Source: JBAVVD01 sp049697115
GTDB lineage: Bacteria > Acidobacteriota > Aminicenantia > Aminicenantales > UBA4085
DNA: 64,000 nucleotides
Direction: 5' to 3'
NCBI GenBank assembly: GCA_049697115.1
Contig: JBAVVD010000021.1
Coordinates: forward strand, 62,001-126,000
Part shown: one piece after another, positions 34,499-43,087 of the stretch
Position numbering within the stretch: the first letter of the stretch is position 1
Layout: each line of letters opens with the position of its first letter
Notes under the pieces: generated by a model
What the model saw: the letters and a program-made list of their open reading frames with translations, nothing else
What the model was told of the DNA's origin: nothing
The model's database searches: none
Position numbers and translations under genes: made by a program

Positions 34499-37400
34499 TC
34501 AATATTCGATGAAAACCGAGTCCTCTCCCAGCAGATTCTGAATATTTTTGGTCAGCTCTTCGGATGGCAGAACGCCTTTGACAGAGACAGACTGGGCGAG
34601 CACCCGGTAGGAGTGGGGCGTTTCCAGCTCAAAAATAACCGGGCATTCTCCCGAATGTTTTTCCAGAACCGTCTTCAGCTCTTTGATTATGGATTCTTCA
34701 AGCCCGGGGAGGAAAATGCGAAGGACCATCCTCTTGGCCTGTTTCTGGAAGGCCTCGGCCAGGGGCATGACTTGCAGAAGCTGAACTCTACGGCTCTCTC
34801 CTCCACCCAAAAATCGACCCTTTATCCAGATAAGCCGGTCTTCATGGAGATATTCATAATACTTGCTGTAGCTGTCGGGAAAAGCGACGATTTCCACCCG
34901 TCCTGTCATGTCTTCCAGGATGAAAGCCGCCATCCGCTCATCTTTCCGTGTCTTGAGCGGCTTCACAGAGATGATGATTCCGGCAAGTCGGACTTCATTG
35001 TTAAAGTCTTTCTCGTCATCCAGTTCTCCCATGGTATGGGATATGAGCCGGCGGAGATTCTTGAATTGGGCCAGGGGATGACCCGTAATGTAAAACCCTA
35101 CGGCGTCCTTCTCATAAGAGAGGAAAAGCGACTCGTCCCATTCCCGCATCTCTTTGACCTCAAAGGGAATGGAAGGGGGTTCGAGCTGGCCGCTTCCGAA
35201 AAGAAGGTTTTGTTTGGCCGCTTTCATTTTCTGGATTTCATGGGCATATTCAATCATCCTGTCCACAAGATGAAAACACTGAGAGCGGCGCCACCCCAAT
35301 GAGTCGAAAGCGCCGGCCTTGATCAGGCTCTCGATGACTTTCCGATTGACCACCTTGGAATCCACTTCGCGGAAGATATCGAAAAGGGAACTGAACTTGC
35401 CGTTTTCCTCCCTGGCTTGAATCAAGGACAGGGCGGTTCCCTCGCCGACATTTTTTATGGCGGACAGGCCGAATCGAATGGCCCCTTTGGAAACGGTGAA
35501 ATTGAAATCGCTCTCGTTAATGTCCGGCGGCAGCACTTCAATTCCCATTTCCTGGCACTCATTAATGTATTTGACCACTTGAGAAGTCGCTCCTTTTTCG
35601 GCTTCCGAAGTCAGAAGGGCGGCCATAAAATGGACAGGATAATGGGCCTTTAAATACGCGGTCTGAAGAGCCAGTGTCGCATAAGCGGCACTGTGGGATT
35701 TATTAAAGCCGTATCCGGCAAACTCCACAATCTGGGCAAAAATCTTAGTGGCCTTGGCCGGACTCAGGCCTCTTTTCCTGGCTCCCTGGAGAAAACGCTG
35801 CTTCTGGGCCTTCATGATTTCCGAGACCTTCTTGCCCATGGCCTTTCGCAGAACATCAGCCTCGGCCATGGTGAATCCGGCAACTTCCGTGGCGATTTGC
35901 ATGACCTGCTCTTGATAGACAATAATCCCTTTCGTCTCTTCAAGGATGGGCTCAAGCTCCGGACATTCATAGGCGATCTGGTCCGGATGATTCTTGCGCT
36001 TGATAAATTCATCCGTCATTCCGCTTTTTAAAGGACCGGGACGATACAGGGCGTTCAAGGCGATCAAATCCCGGAAGTTCTCCGGCCTGTACTTTCGCAG
36101 CAGGTCCTTCATCCCTGGACTTTCAAATTGAAATACGCCGTCCGTATTGCCCGCCTTAAAAAGATCAAACGTCTCTTTATCTTCGAGGGAGATCTTCCGC
36201 AAATCAATCTTCTGGTTCAAATCTTTTTCAATAAGTCCGATGGTGTCCTGGATAACCGTCAGGTTGCGGAGCCCCAGCAGGTCCATTTTGAGCAACCCGA
36301 TGGACTCAATGTCTTCCATCGGAAACTGAGTGGTGATCTCTCCTTTGACGGACTGGTATAGAGGCATGAACTCCGTCAGGGGTTTGGGAGTGATGACAAT
36401 TCCTGCGGCATGGATCGAAGGATGGCGCACCTGACCTTCCAGCCTCTGGGCCACGGAAAGAAGATGGGCGATCTTGACGTTCTTCTCCCTTAACTCTCTG
36501 AGCTGGGGGATGTTGTTCAGGGCTCCTTCGATCGTCGCTTCAGGCCCAAAAGGCGGGATCATTTTGGCGATTCGGTCCACTTCAGGAAGGGGAACTTCCA
36601 GCGCCCGGCCGACATCCCTGATGGACTGGCGGGCGGCCATGGTCCCAAAAGTAATAATCTGGCACACATTCTCCTGGCCGTATTTTTGGGTCACATACTC
36701 CAGGACTTTCTCCCTCCGTCTCCCGCAGAAATCAATGTCAATATCGGGGAGGCTTATTCTTTCGGGATTTAAAAACCTCTCAAAGAGAAGGTTATATTCA
36801 AGGGGATCAATGTCGGTTATTCCCAGGCAATAGGCCAGCAGGCTTCCTGCCGCCGAGCCCCGGCCCGGACCAACAGGAATGTTTTTTGACTTGGCCATGC
36901 GGATGAGGTCCCAGACGATCAGGAAATACCCTTCAAACCCCATCTCTTTGATCAGGTCGATTTCTCTTCTCAACCGCTCCTCGTATTCCTCGGGGCTATG
37001 AGAGACCTGGCCCTTTTCTTTTTTAAGGGGCAGGTCTTTCCTGCGCCCTTCGAATCCCTGCCAGGCAACCTGCTCAAAAAAGTCCTCTAAAGAAGCGCCT
37101 TCTGGAACTTTAAACTGGGGCAAGAAATGCCCTGAAGAAGGAAGGGTGAAATGACAGAGTGAGGCAATCTTGGTCGTGTTCTCTATGGCTTCCGGGATCT
37201 CTCGAAAGAGCTCTGCCATCTCTTCGCCTGTCTTGAAATAAAACTCCGTTGAACCAAAGCGAATCCTATTCTGGTCGCTGACTTTCTTGTTTGTCTGGAT
37301 ACAGAGAAGGACATCGTGGCTCTCCGCATCGTCCTTGTGCAGGTAGTGGACATCATTTGTGGCCACGATTGGCAGATGGAGCTCGCGGGCAAGTCGGACA

Positions 37401-37978
37401 AGTTTGGGGTTGACCTCTTTTTGTGGCTTGAGTCCATGGTCTTGAATCTCGATAAAAAAGTTGCCTTTGGCAAAAATGGAAGAATATCCTGAAGCCACCT
37501 CTCTGGCCTCCTTCTCCAGCCCTTTATCCAGGAGGAAGGCGACCTCCCCTTTAAGGCAACTGGAAAGTCCGATCAATCCTTGACTGTACTGGGCCAGAAG
37601 CTCTTTATCGATCCGGGGCCGATAATAAAATCCTTCCAGATAGCTCTTTGTGATCAGATGGCAGAGGTTTCTGTATCCCACCTCATTCTGCACCAGAAGA
37701 AGCAAATGGAAATGATAGGTCTCTTCTCTGTCCTCCGCTTTTTTGTTAAAACGGCTTTTGGGAGCCACGTAGACTTCGCACCCCAGGATGGGTTTCAGGC
37801 CGCGGGATTTGGCTTCCTTGAAAAATTGCACGGCTCCAAAAATATTTCCGTGGTCCGTGAGGGCAACGGCAGGCATGTTGTTCTGATAAGCGGTTTCAAT
37901 CAGGTCTTTGATCTTTAGAGCCCCATCCAGGATACTGAACTCTGAATGGTTGTGAAGATGGATAAAGGAATGCGCCAT
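34499..37978 (-). CDS. dnaE: DNA polymerase III alpha subunit
   Basis: Replicative DNA polymerase (C-family) of about 1159 residues. The N-terminal PHP domain begins HLHNHSEFSILDGALKI. The palm has the catalytic PDIDIDF motif near residue 400, followed by FGTMAARQSIRD. The fingers contain GYGFNKSHSAAYA, and the C-terminal part has a helix-hairpin-helix segment and an OB fold (VRLAGIIISVKPLKTRKDERMAAFILEDM). I choose the ATG at 37978, two bases after the guaA stop; a GTG at 37990 would run into guaA. Coupling with guaA (GMP supply) is notable but not unique. Confidence 0.96.
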   Translation of the reverse strand: MAHSFIHLHNHSEFSILDGALKIKDLIETAYQNNMPAVALTDHGNIFGAVQFFKEAKSRGLKPILGCEVYVAPKSRFNKKAEDREETYHFHLLLLVQNEVGYRNLCHLITKSYLEGFYYRPRIDKELLAQYSQGLIGLSSCLKGEVAFLLDKGLEKEAREVASGYSSIFAKGNFFIEIQDHGLKPQKEVNPKLVRLARELHLPIVATNDVHYLHKDDAESHDVLLCIQTNKKVSDQNRIRFGSTEFYFKTGEEMAELFREIPEAIENTTKIASLCHFTLPSSGHFLPQFKVPEGASLEDFFEQVAWQGFEGRRKDLPLKKEKGQVSHSPEEYEERLRREIDLIKEMGFEGYFLIVWDLIRMAKSKNIPVGPGRGSAAGSLLAYCLGITDIDPLEYNLLFERFLNPERISLPDIDIDFCGRRREKVLEYVTQKYGQENVCQIITFGTMAARQSIRDVGRALEVPLPEVDRIAKMIPPFGPEATIEGALNNIPQLRELREKNVKIAHLLSVAQRLEGQVRHPSIHAAGIVITPKPLTEFMPLYQSVKGEITTQFPMEDIESIGLLKMDLLGLRNLTVIQDTIGLIEKDLNQKIDLRKISLEDKETFDLFKAGNTDGVFQFESPGMKDLLRKYRPENFRDLIALNALYRPGPLKSGMTDEFIKRKNHPDQIAYECPELEPILEETKGIIVYQEQVMQIATEVAGFTMAEADVLRKAMGKKVSEIMKAQKQRFLQGARKRGLSPAKATKIFAQIVEFAGYGFNKSHSAAYATLALQTAYLKAHYPVHFMAALLTSEAEKGATSQVVKYINECQEMGIEVLPPDINESDFNFTVSKGAIRFGLSAIKNVGEGTALSLIQAREENGKFSSLFDIFREVDSKVVNRKVIESLIKAGAFDSLGWRRSQCFHLVDRMIEYAHEIQKMKAAKQNLLFGSGQLEPPSIPFEVKEMREWDESLFLSYEKDAVGFYITGHPLAQFKNLRRLISHTMGELDDEKDFNNEVRLAGIIISVKPLKTRKDERMAAFILEDMTGRVEIVAFPDSYSKYYEYLHEDRLIWIKGRFLGGGESRRVQLLQVMPLAEAFQKQAKRMVLRIFLPGLEESIIKELKTVLEKHSGECPVIFELETPHSYRVLAQSVSVKGVLPSEELTKNIQNLLGEDSVFIEY

Positions 37979-37980
37979 GA

Positions 37981-39513
37981 TTATTCCCACTCTATTGTCC
38001 CAGGCGGCTTGGCTGTGACGTCATAGACAATGCGGTTAACTCCTTGAACTTCATTGACAATGCGGGTCGATATTCGCGCGAGAAGTTCCGGCGCGGCTGG
38101 AAACCAGTTGGCCGTCATCCCGTCCACGCTTTGAACAAGCCTCAGGACCACAACCCGCTGGTAGGTCCTCTGATCTCCCATAACTCCCACCGATTTGACG
38201 GGGAGGAGCACAGCAAATGCCTGCCACAGTTTGTGATAGAGACCCGCCTTTCGAATTTCCTGGAGGAGAATATGGTCCGACTGCCTCAAGATATCGAGGC
38301 TCTCCTGATTGACCTCCCCGATAATTCTCACAGCCAGACCTGGCCCTGGAAAAGGATGCTGAAAGACAAAGTCCCTGTCCAACCCCAGATCCAGAGCAAG
38401 GGTACGGACCTCATCTTTAAAAAGCTCTCTCAGGGGTTCCACGAGCTTGAATTTGAGACGCCGTGGAAGGCCCCCGACGTTATGATGAGATTTGATGGTC
38501 GCAGAAGGCCCTCTGACAGGATTGCTCTCGATGACATCCGGATAAATCGTTCCCTGGGCGAGAAATTCAACGCCGCCAATTTTTTGGGCCTGCTCTTCAA
38601 ATATACGGATGAAGAGGCCGCCAATGATTTTTCTCTTTCGCTCCGGAGAAGAAACGCCGCGGAGTCTCTCCAGAAAAATCTGTGAGGCGTCGACGCCAAG
38701 GACATTTAAAGACAGCTTCTCTCTGAACTTATTCATTAGCTCCTGGTGCTGTCCTTGGCGGAGAAGTCCGTTGTCGACGAAAATACAGTAGAGATTTGAC
38801 TTTACGGCTTTATGGACGAGCAGGGACGACACCAGCGAATCCACGCCTCCGCTGAGCCCGCAAATAACCTTGTTTTTTCCCACAGCCTGGCGAATTTCAT
38901 CCACTTTTTTCTCGATAACTGAAGACATATTCCAGTCCGCCCTCAAGCCGGCTATCTTGAACAGAAAATTAGAAAGAATCTTTTTCCCTTCTTTGGTATG
39001 AATGACTTCCGGGTGAAATTGGACGCCATAAAAATTTTGATCTCTGTTTTCAATAACAGCCGCTTCCGTGTTGGCTGTCTTTCCGGAAATCACAAACACG
39101 GGAGGAATTCTCTCTACCCTGTCTCCATGGCTCATCCATACCTGCTCACAATCCTTGACGCCGTCCAGCAGCCCCTCCCTCTCCAGAACCTTGAGGGAAG
39201 CGAATCCGTACTCTCTCTTGGCCGATTTAACCACCCTTCCCCCCAAGAGATACGCCATAAGCTGCAGCCCGTAGCAAATTCCCAGGACGGGAACTTCCAT
39301 CCTGAATATTTCCGGGGAAGGAAGGGGCGCGCTTTTTTCATAAACGCTCTGGGGGCCGCCGGATAGGATGAGAGCCAGCGGTTTTTCTTTTTTCAGCCTG
39401 GAAACAGGAGTATGGAAAGGAAATATCTCGGAGTAGACCCCAAGCTCCCTGATTTTGCGGGTGATGAGCTGCGTGTATTGAGAACCAAAATCAAGGACAA
39501 GGACTTTCTCCAT
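37981..39513 (-). CDS. guaA: GMP synthase (glutamine-hydrolysing)
   Basis: Converts XMP to GMP. The 510-residue protein has the class I glutamine amidotransferase triad (GICYGLQLMA with Cys, VQFHPEV with His and Glu), the ATP pyrophosphatase P-loop GLSGGVDS, and the dimerisation domain that ends PPGTIEWE, the usual GuaA C terminus. There is no Shine-Dalgarno sequence before the ATG at 39513. A promoter ends six bases upstream, so its mRNA should begin at or next to the start codon. dnaE follows after 2 bp. Confidence 0.96.
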   Translation of the reverse strand: MEKVLVLDFGSQYTQLITRKIRELGVYSEIFPFHTPVSRLKKEKPLALILSGGPQSVYEKSAPLPSPEIFRMEVPVLGICYGLQLMAYLLGGRVVKSAKREYGFASLKVLEREGLLDGVKDCEQVWMSHGDRVERIPPVFVISGKTANTEAAVIENRDQNFYGVQFHPEVIHTKEGKKILSNFLFKIAGLRADWNMSSVIEKKVDEIRQAVGKNKVICGLSGGVDSLVSSLLVHKAVKSNLYCIFVDNGLLRQGQHQELMNKFREKLSLNVLGVDASQIFLERLRGVSSPERKRKIIGGLFIRIFEEQAQKIGGVEFLAQGTIYPDVIESNPVRGPSATIKSHHNVGGLPRRLKFKLVEPLRELFKDEVRTLALDLGLDRDFVFQHPFPGPGLAVRIIGEVNQESLDILRQSDHILLQEIRKAGLYHKLWQAFAVLLPVKSVGVMGDQRTYQRVVVLRLVQSVDGMTANWFPAAPELLARISTRIVNEVQGVNRIVYDVTAKPPGTIEWE

Positions 39514-39519
39514 GTTCTG

Positions 39520-39548
39520 ATTTTAGCAGAGGAAGTTCAACCTCACAA
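39520..39548 (-). promoter_or_regulatory. guaA promoter giving a leaderless transcript
   Basis: Minus-strand TTGTGA (39548-39543), 17-base spacer, TAAAAT (39525-39520). Only six bases separate the -10 box from the guaA ATG, so the start of transcription should coincide with the start codon. Confidence 0.6.
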
Positions 39549-39552
39549 GTAG

Positions 39553-39669
39553 CGATAGTGCTAAAGGACGCAGGTCTTCGAATCGAGGAAATTTCCGCCG
39601 AGGGGGAAAGCGAAGCTGTTCCCCCCTCCAAGACGCCGATGGGGCCAAAGCCCGCGGGCCTTCGAACCG
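39553..39669. repeat. intergenic direct repeat around a strong hairpin
   Basis: Two related 33-base units (39553-39585 and 39637-39669, 25 of 33 positions identical) sit 84 bases apart, each ending in a GGYCTTCGAA core. Between them lies a strong hairpin (39600-39628): GAGGGGGAA pairs with TTCCCCCCTC with one bulge, and AGC/GCT closes a GAA loop. No poly-T follows, so it is not a standard terminator. The unit lies between the divergent guaA and apgM promoters. Function is unknown; a repeat-element remnant is plausible. Confidence 0.55.
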
Positions 39670-39683
39670 CGTACTCTTTGCCC

Positions 39684-39706
39684 AATGACCTTATATTTTT
39701 CACGGT
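39684..39706 (+). repeat. second copy of 23-bp repeat shared with 18085-18107
   Basis: An exact 23-base match (starting AATGACC, ending CACGGT) to the loop and right arm of the hairpin element at 18048-18131, same orientation. Here the flanking inverted arms are missing, so only the core is shared. It lies 63 bp before apgM. Confidence 0.6.
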
Positions 39707-39731
39707 ATTGATTACATGGCCTTGAACAAAA

Positions 39732-39760
39732 TTGACATCAAAGAGGAGATTTTTTATAGT
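39732..39760 (+). promoter_or_regulatory. apgM promoter giving a leaderless transcript
   Basis: TTGACA (39732-39737), 17-base spacer, TATAGT (39755-39760). Eight bases separate the -10 box from the ATG at 39769, so the mRNA would have a leader of 0-2 bases. An AGAGGAG string lies inside the spacer and would not be transcribed. Confidence 0.65.
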
Positions 39761-39768
39761 GTAATCTT

Positions 39769-40971
39769 ATGGACTGGGAAAAAATCGCGAAAGATTTATC
39801 CGTCGCCACAGAATCGAAGATTGTGCTTTTAGTCATTGACGGGCTGGGCGGAGTCCCTGTCAATGGAAAAACAGAGCTCGAAGCGGCCCGCTCGCCGCAT
39901 CTCGATTCTCTTGCGGCCAAAGGAATCTGCGGCCTCACTGATCCTGTCTTCATGGGGATAACACCCGGAAGCGGCCCGGCTCATCTGGCTCTCTTCGGCT
40001 ATGACCCTCTCAAATACCAGCTCGGCCGGGGAATTCTCGAAGCCCTGGGCTCGGGAGTCGAGGTAGGAGAAGGAGACCTTGTGGCCAGGGGAAATTTCGC
40101 TACACTTAAAGACGAACTGATCATCGACCGCCGGGCAGGAAGGATTCCGACAGACGAATGTGAAAAATTATGCCAACGTCTAAACCAGGCCTTAAAAGAC
40201 AGAAAAGGAATAAAAATAACCCTCTTTGCCGGAAAAGAGCATCGTTTTGTGGCGAAGTTCAGCGGACAAGGACTTTCAGACGCTCTCACGGACGCAGACC
40301 CGCAAAAAGACCACAAGCCTAGAGTTCCCACCCGGCCTCTATCTCCTGAGGCGGCCTATACCGCAGAGGCTGTCAACCGATTTCTGGACGAAGCCGTGGA
40401 AATCCTGAAAGGTTCTTCAGCCGCCAATGCCGTCCTTCTCAGAGGCTTTTCTTTACTCCCCCTGATCCCCCAAATGCAGGATCTCTATAAGCTTAATCCC
40501 GCAGCCATAGCCAACTATCCCATGTATAAAGGGCTGGCCAGGCTTCTCGGAATGAAGACCTACGATGTGGGTCCTGAGACAGGCGAGATTTTTGATTCTC
40601 TCGAAAAACACTATCAAGACCATGACTTTTTCTTTGTTCATTATAAAAAAACAGATGCGGCCGGCGAGGATGGTAATTATGAGGCCAAGGTTCGCGCCAT
40701 TGAAGAAATCGATCGCTTCCTTCCCCGCCTGGAAGCCTTAACAGCAACCGTCCTTGTGATAACCTCCGATCATTCAACTCCATCGCTCCTCAAATCCCAT
40801 TCCTGGCACCCCAATCCTTTTCTGCTCATTTCTCCTGCGTCCATCCCTGATTCAGTGGCGTCTTGCACGGAAAGAGAGTGCGCCCGCGGGATGCTGGGAA
40901 GATTTCAGGCTATCTATGCCATGCCCTTGATGCTGGCCTATGCGGGGAAAATGCGAAAATTCGGAGCATGA
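39769..40971 (+). CDS. apgM: 2,3-bisphosphoglycerate-independent phosphoglycerate mutase, archaeal type
   Basis: Interconverts 3- and 2-phosphoglycerate in glycolysis. The 400-residue protein belongs to the ApgM branch of the alkaline phosphatase superfamily. It has VIDGLGG near residue 23, the catalytic-Ser region TPGSGPAHLALFGYDP, the DRRAGRIPT segment, HYKKTDAAGEDGNYEAK and SDHSTP. ApgM is typical of archaea and also occurs in several anaerobic bacterial phyla; it is shorter than the GpmI enzyme. It stands alone behind its own leaderless-type promoter, divergent from guaA. Confidence 0.95.
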   Translation: MDWEKIAKDLSVATESKIVLLVIDGLGGVPVNGKTELEAARSPHLDSLAAKGICGLTDPVFMGITPGSGPAHLALFGYDPLKYQLGRGILEALGSGVEVGEGDLVARGNFATLKDELIIDRRAGRIPTDECEKLCQRLNQALKDRKGIKITLFAGKEHRFVAKFSGQGLSDALTDADPQKDHKPRVPTRPLSPEAAYTAEAVNRFLDEAVEILKGSSAANAVLLRGFSLLPLIPQMQDLYKLNPAAIANYPMYKGLARLLGMKTYDVGPETGEIFDSLEKHYQDHDFFFVHYKKTDAAGEDGNYEAKVRAIEEIDRFLPRLEALTATVLVITSDHSTPSLLKSHSWHPNPFLLISPASIPDSVASCTERECARGMLGRFQAIYAMPLMLAYAGKMRKFGA

Positions 40972-41023
40972 ACAGACATATTAGGCAACCGGACGATCGG
41001 AAAATTACTTTGTGTAAACCCAG

Positions 41024-42199
41024 GTGGCATTGAAAAAGACATTTATTTTCCTCTGGTTTATATCTTTCCTCTTCTCGGCCCCGAATATTTCAAACTCGCA
41101 GGCCCTCGCGGAAGTCTACAACCTTCGCCATTTCACCCATCCTAACTTTACGCGGATTGTCATCGATGTCGGCGTATTGAGGGAATATGTCTATAACGAG
41201 TTGCGCCAGCCGGCGCGAATTTATGTGGATGTCTTCCAGGTCAAGCTGAATCCGATTCTCCACGAACAGACTTTTGTGATTAAAAATGATTATCTCGACC
41301 TGATCCGCATAGCCCAGAAAGAGCCCTCCACCGTGAGGGTTGTCGTCGAGCTCGACTTTAATAAAGTCGAGCGCTACCAGGTTTTTCATGTCTTTGATCC
41401 CTTTCGAATCGTCATCGACATCTTTCCCAAAGGACCACGCCTCTCTGATCCCTCTCCCAAGGCTCCACAGCCTCCGGTGCCGACAAAATCGGGCTACAGC
41501 ATGGCCAGGCAGCTCGGGCTGGGAATAAAAACCATTGTCATCGATCCAGGGCACGGCGGTGAGGATCCGGGCTGTATGGACCGGACCGGGGAAAAAGAAA
41601 AGGATATCGTCCTCGATGTTTCGCTGCGGCTGAAAGCGCTCCTGGACCAGAACAAAGACCTGAGAGTGGTCCTGACGCGGGAAACAGACATCTTTATTCC
41701 TCTGGAAAACAGGACGGTCATCGCCAATCAGCAGAAGGCCGACCTCTTCATTTCCATCCACGTCAACTCCAGCACCAACAGAAATCTCCGGGGAATTGAA
41801 ACCTTCTACCTCAATTTCAGCCCTGACCTGAGCGTTAACGAAACGGCCGCCAGAGAAAATGCCACGAGCGCCAAAAACATCAGCGAAATGGAAAAAATCA
41901 TTAAAAAAATCGTCCGCAACAGCAAGATCATTGAATCTAAGGATCTGGCTGAAAAGATCCAAAATCATCTGATCAAACACATCTCCAGGACTTTCCCCGA
42001 TACGCATACCCTGGGAACAAAAGGAGGTCCTTTCTGGGTCCTCATCGGCGGGGAAATGCCGTCGGTGCTCATCGAGGTCTCTTATCTGTCCAACATCAAG
42101 AATGCCCAAAGACTGAAAAGCGTTTCATTTCGCCAGTTGGTTGCAGAGGGCATTTTTCAGGGCATAATGGAATACATCCACTCTTTAGGAAAGGCATAA
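41024..42199 (+). CDS. N-acetylmuramoyl-L-alanine amidase (AMIN plus Amidase_3)
   Basis: Periplasmic zinc amidase that cleaves the peptide stem from peptidoglycan. Residues 1-28 are a signal peptide. An AMIN domain follows (about 32-135, NFTRIVIDVG...), which targets such enzymes to the division site. The Amidase_3 domain (about 170-385) has the zinc ligands in DPGHGGEDPG, the Glu in the EKEKD stretch, and the His in ISIHVN, plus PSVLIEVSYLSN. The start is GTG at 41024 or TTG at 41030; the AGGTGG string overlaps both. The likely role is daughter cell separation (AmiC-like). Confidence 0.92.
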   Translation: MALKKTFIFLWFISFLFSAPNISNSQALAEVYNLRHFTHPNFTRIVIDVGVLREYVYNELRQPARIYVDVFQVKLNPILHEQTFVIKNDYLDLIRIAQKEPSTVRVVVELDFNKVERYQVFHVFDPFRIVIDIFPKGPRLSDPSPKAPQPPVPTKSGYSMARQLGLGIKTIVIDPGHGGEDPGCMDRTGEKEKDIVLDVSLRLKALLDQNKDLRVVLTRETDIFIPLENRTVIANQQKADLFISIHVNSSTNRNLRGIETFYLNFSPDLSVNETAARENATSAKNISEMEKIIKKIVRNSKIIESKDLAEKIQNHLIKHISRTFPDTHTLGTKGGPFWVLIGGEMPSVLIEVSYLSNIKNAQRLKSVSFRQLVAEGIFQGIMEYIHSLGKA

Positions 42200-42202
42200 A
42201 AT

Positions 42203-43087
42203 ATGAAGCGAAGAGATTTTCTAAAAGACGCGGCTTTGGGAAGTCTTATTCTCAAATGCAGTCCGCGCCTCTTGGCGCAGACAAATTTCCCGGACCTGGC
42301 AATTGTCCATGGAAATTCTCCTTCAGCGATCACCAAAGAAGCCATTGCGACACTCGGCGGGATGAAGCGCTTCGTGGCAAAGGGCGATTTGGTCTTAGTC
42401 AAACCCAATATCGGCTGGGACAGGACTCCGGAGCAGGCGGCTTGCACCAATCCTGAAGTGGTGAAAACGCTTGTCGCGCTCTGCCTGGAAGCCGGAGCCA
42501 AAGAAGTCATCGTCATGGACAATACGATCAACCAGGCCAAGAGGTGCTATGTCCGCTCGGGAATTGAATCGGCGGCCAGAGAGGCCGGAGCCAAGGTGCT
42601 CTTTCCCAATCCACGCCACTTCAAGAAAATGGCCATTCGAGGCGAATGGCTTAAAGAATGGGAAGTCATTCAGGATTTTGTCGAAGTGGATAAACTCATC
42701 AACGTCCCGGTGGCCAAGACCCACAGTCTTTCAAGGGTAACTCTCGGTATGAAAAACTGGCTCGGTGCGATCGGTGGAAGCCGCAACCAGCTCCATCAGA
42801 AAATCGACCAGGCTATGATTGACCTTGCCTCCTTTTTCAAACCCACCCTATCTGTCCTTGACGCCTACCGCATTCTCACCAGGAATGGGCCGCAGGGAGG
42901 CCGCCTTTCGGACACTCAACTCTTCAAGACCGTTGTGGCTGGCGTGGACTATGTGGCGGTAGACGCCATGGGTTCCACTTTCTTCGAGATCCCTCCAGAA
43001 GAACTTCCCTTTCTGAGCATTGCCCATCAAAAAGGGCTTGGCAATATTAATCTGGAGAAGCTTCACATTGAAAAAAGAACGGTCTAA
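42203..43087 (+). CDS. DUF362 family protein with Tat-type leader
   Basis: A 294-residue protein of the DUF362 family, often found next to iron-sulfur proteins and of unknown reaction. The N terminus MKRRDFLKDAALGSLIL is a twin-arginine signal (RRDFLK), so the protein is probably exported folded. The DUF362 core includes VLVKPNIGWD, KEVIVMDNT, VPVAKTHSLSRVTLGMKN and VDAMGSTFF. No Cys cluster is present in this copy, unlike the ferredoxin-fused members. It overlaps by 20 bp the polyferredoxin gene that follows, which suggests a shared complex. Confidence 0.88.
   Translation: MKRRDFLKDAALGSLILKCSPRLLAQTNFPDLAIVHGNSPSAITKEAIATLGGMKRFVAKGDLVLVKPNIGWDRTPEQAACTNPEVVKTLVALCLEAGAKEVIVMDNTINQAKRCYVRSGIESAAREAGAKVLFPNPRHFKKMAIRGEWLKEWEVIQDFVEVDKLINVPVAKTHSLSRVTLGMKNWLGAIGGSRNQLHQKIDQAMIDLASFFKPTLSVLDAYRILTRNGPQGGRLSDTQLFKTVVAGVDYVAVDAMGSTFFEIPPEELPFLSIAHQKGLGNINLEKLHIEKRTV

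Noticed and set aside
41090..42109. 339-codon open frame on the minus strand
   Set aside because: Antisense to the amidase gene, whose signal peptide and zinc motifs are clear.
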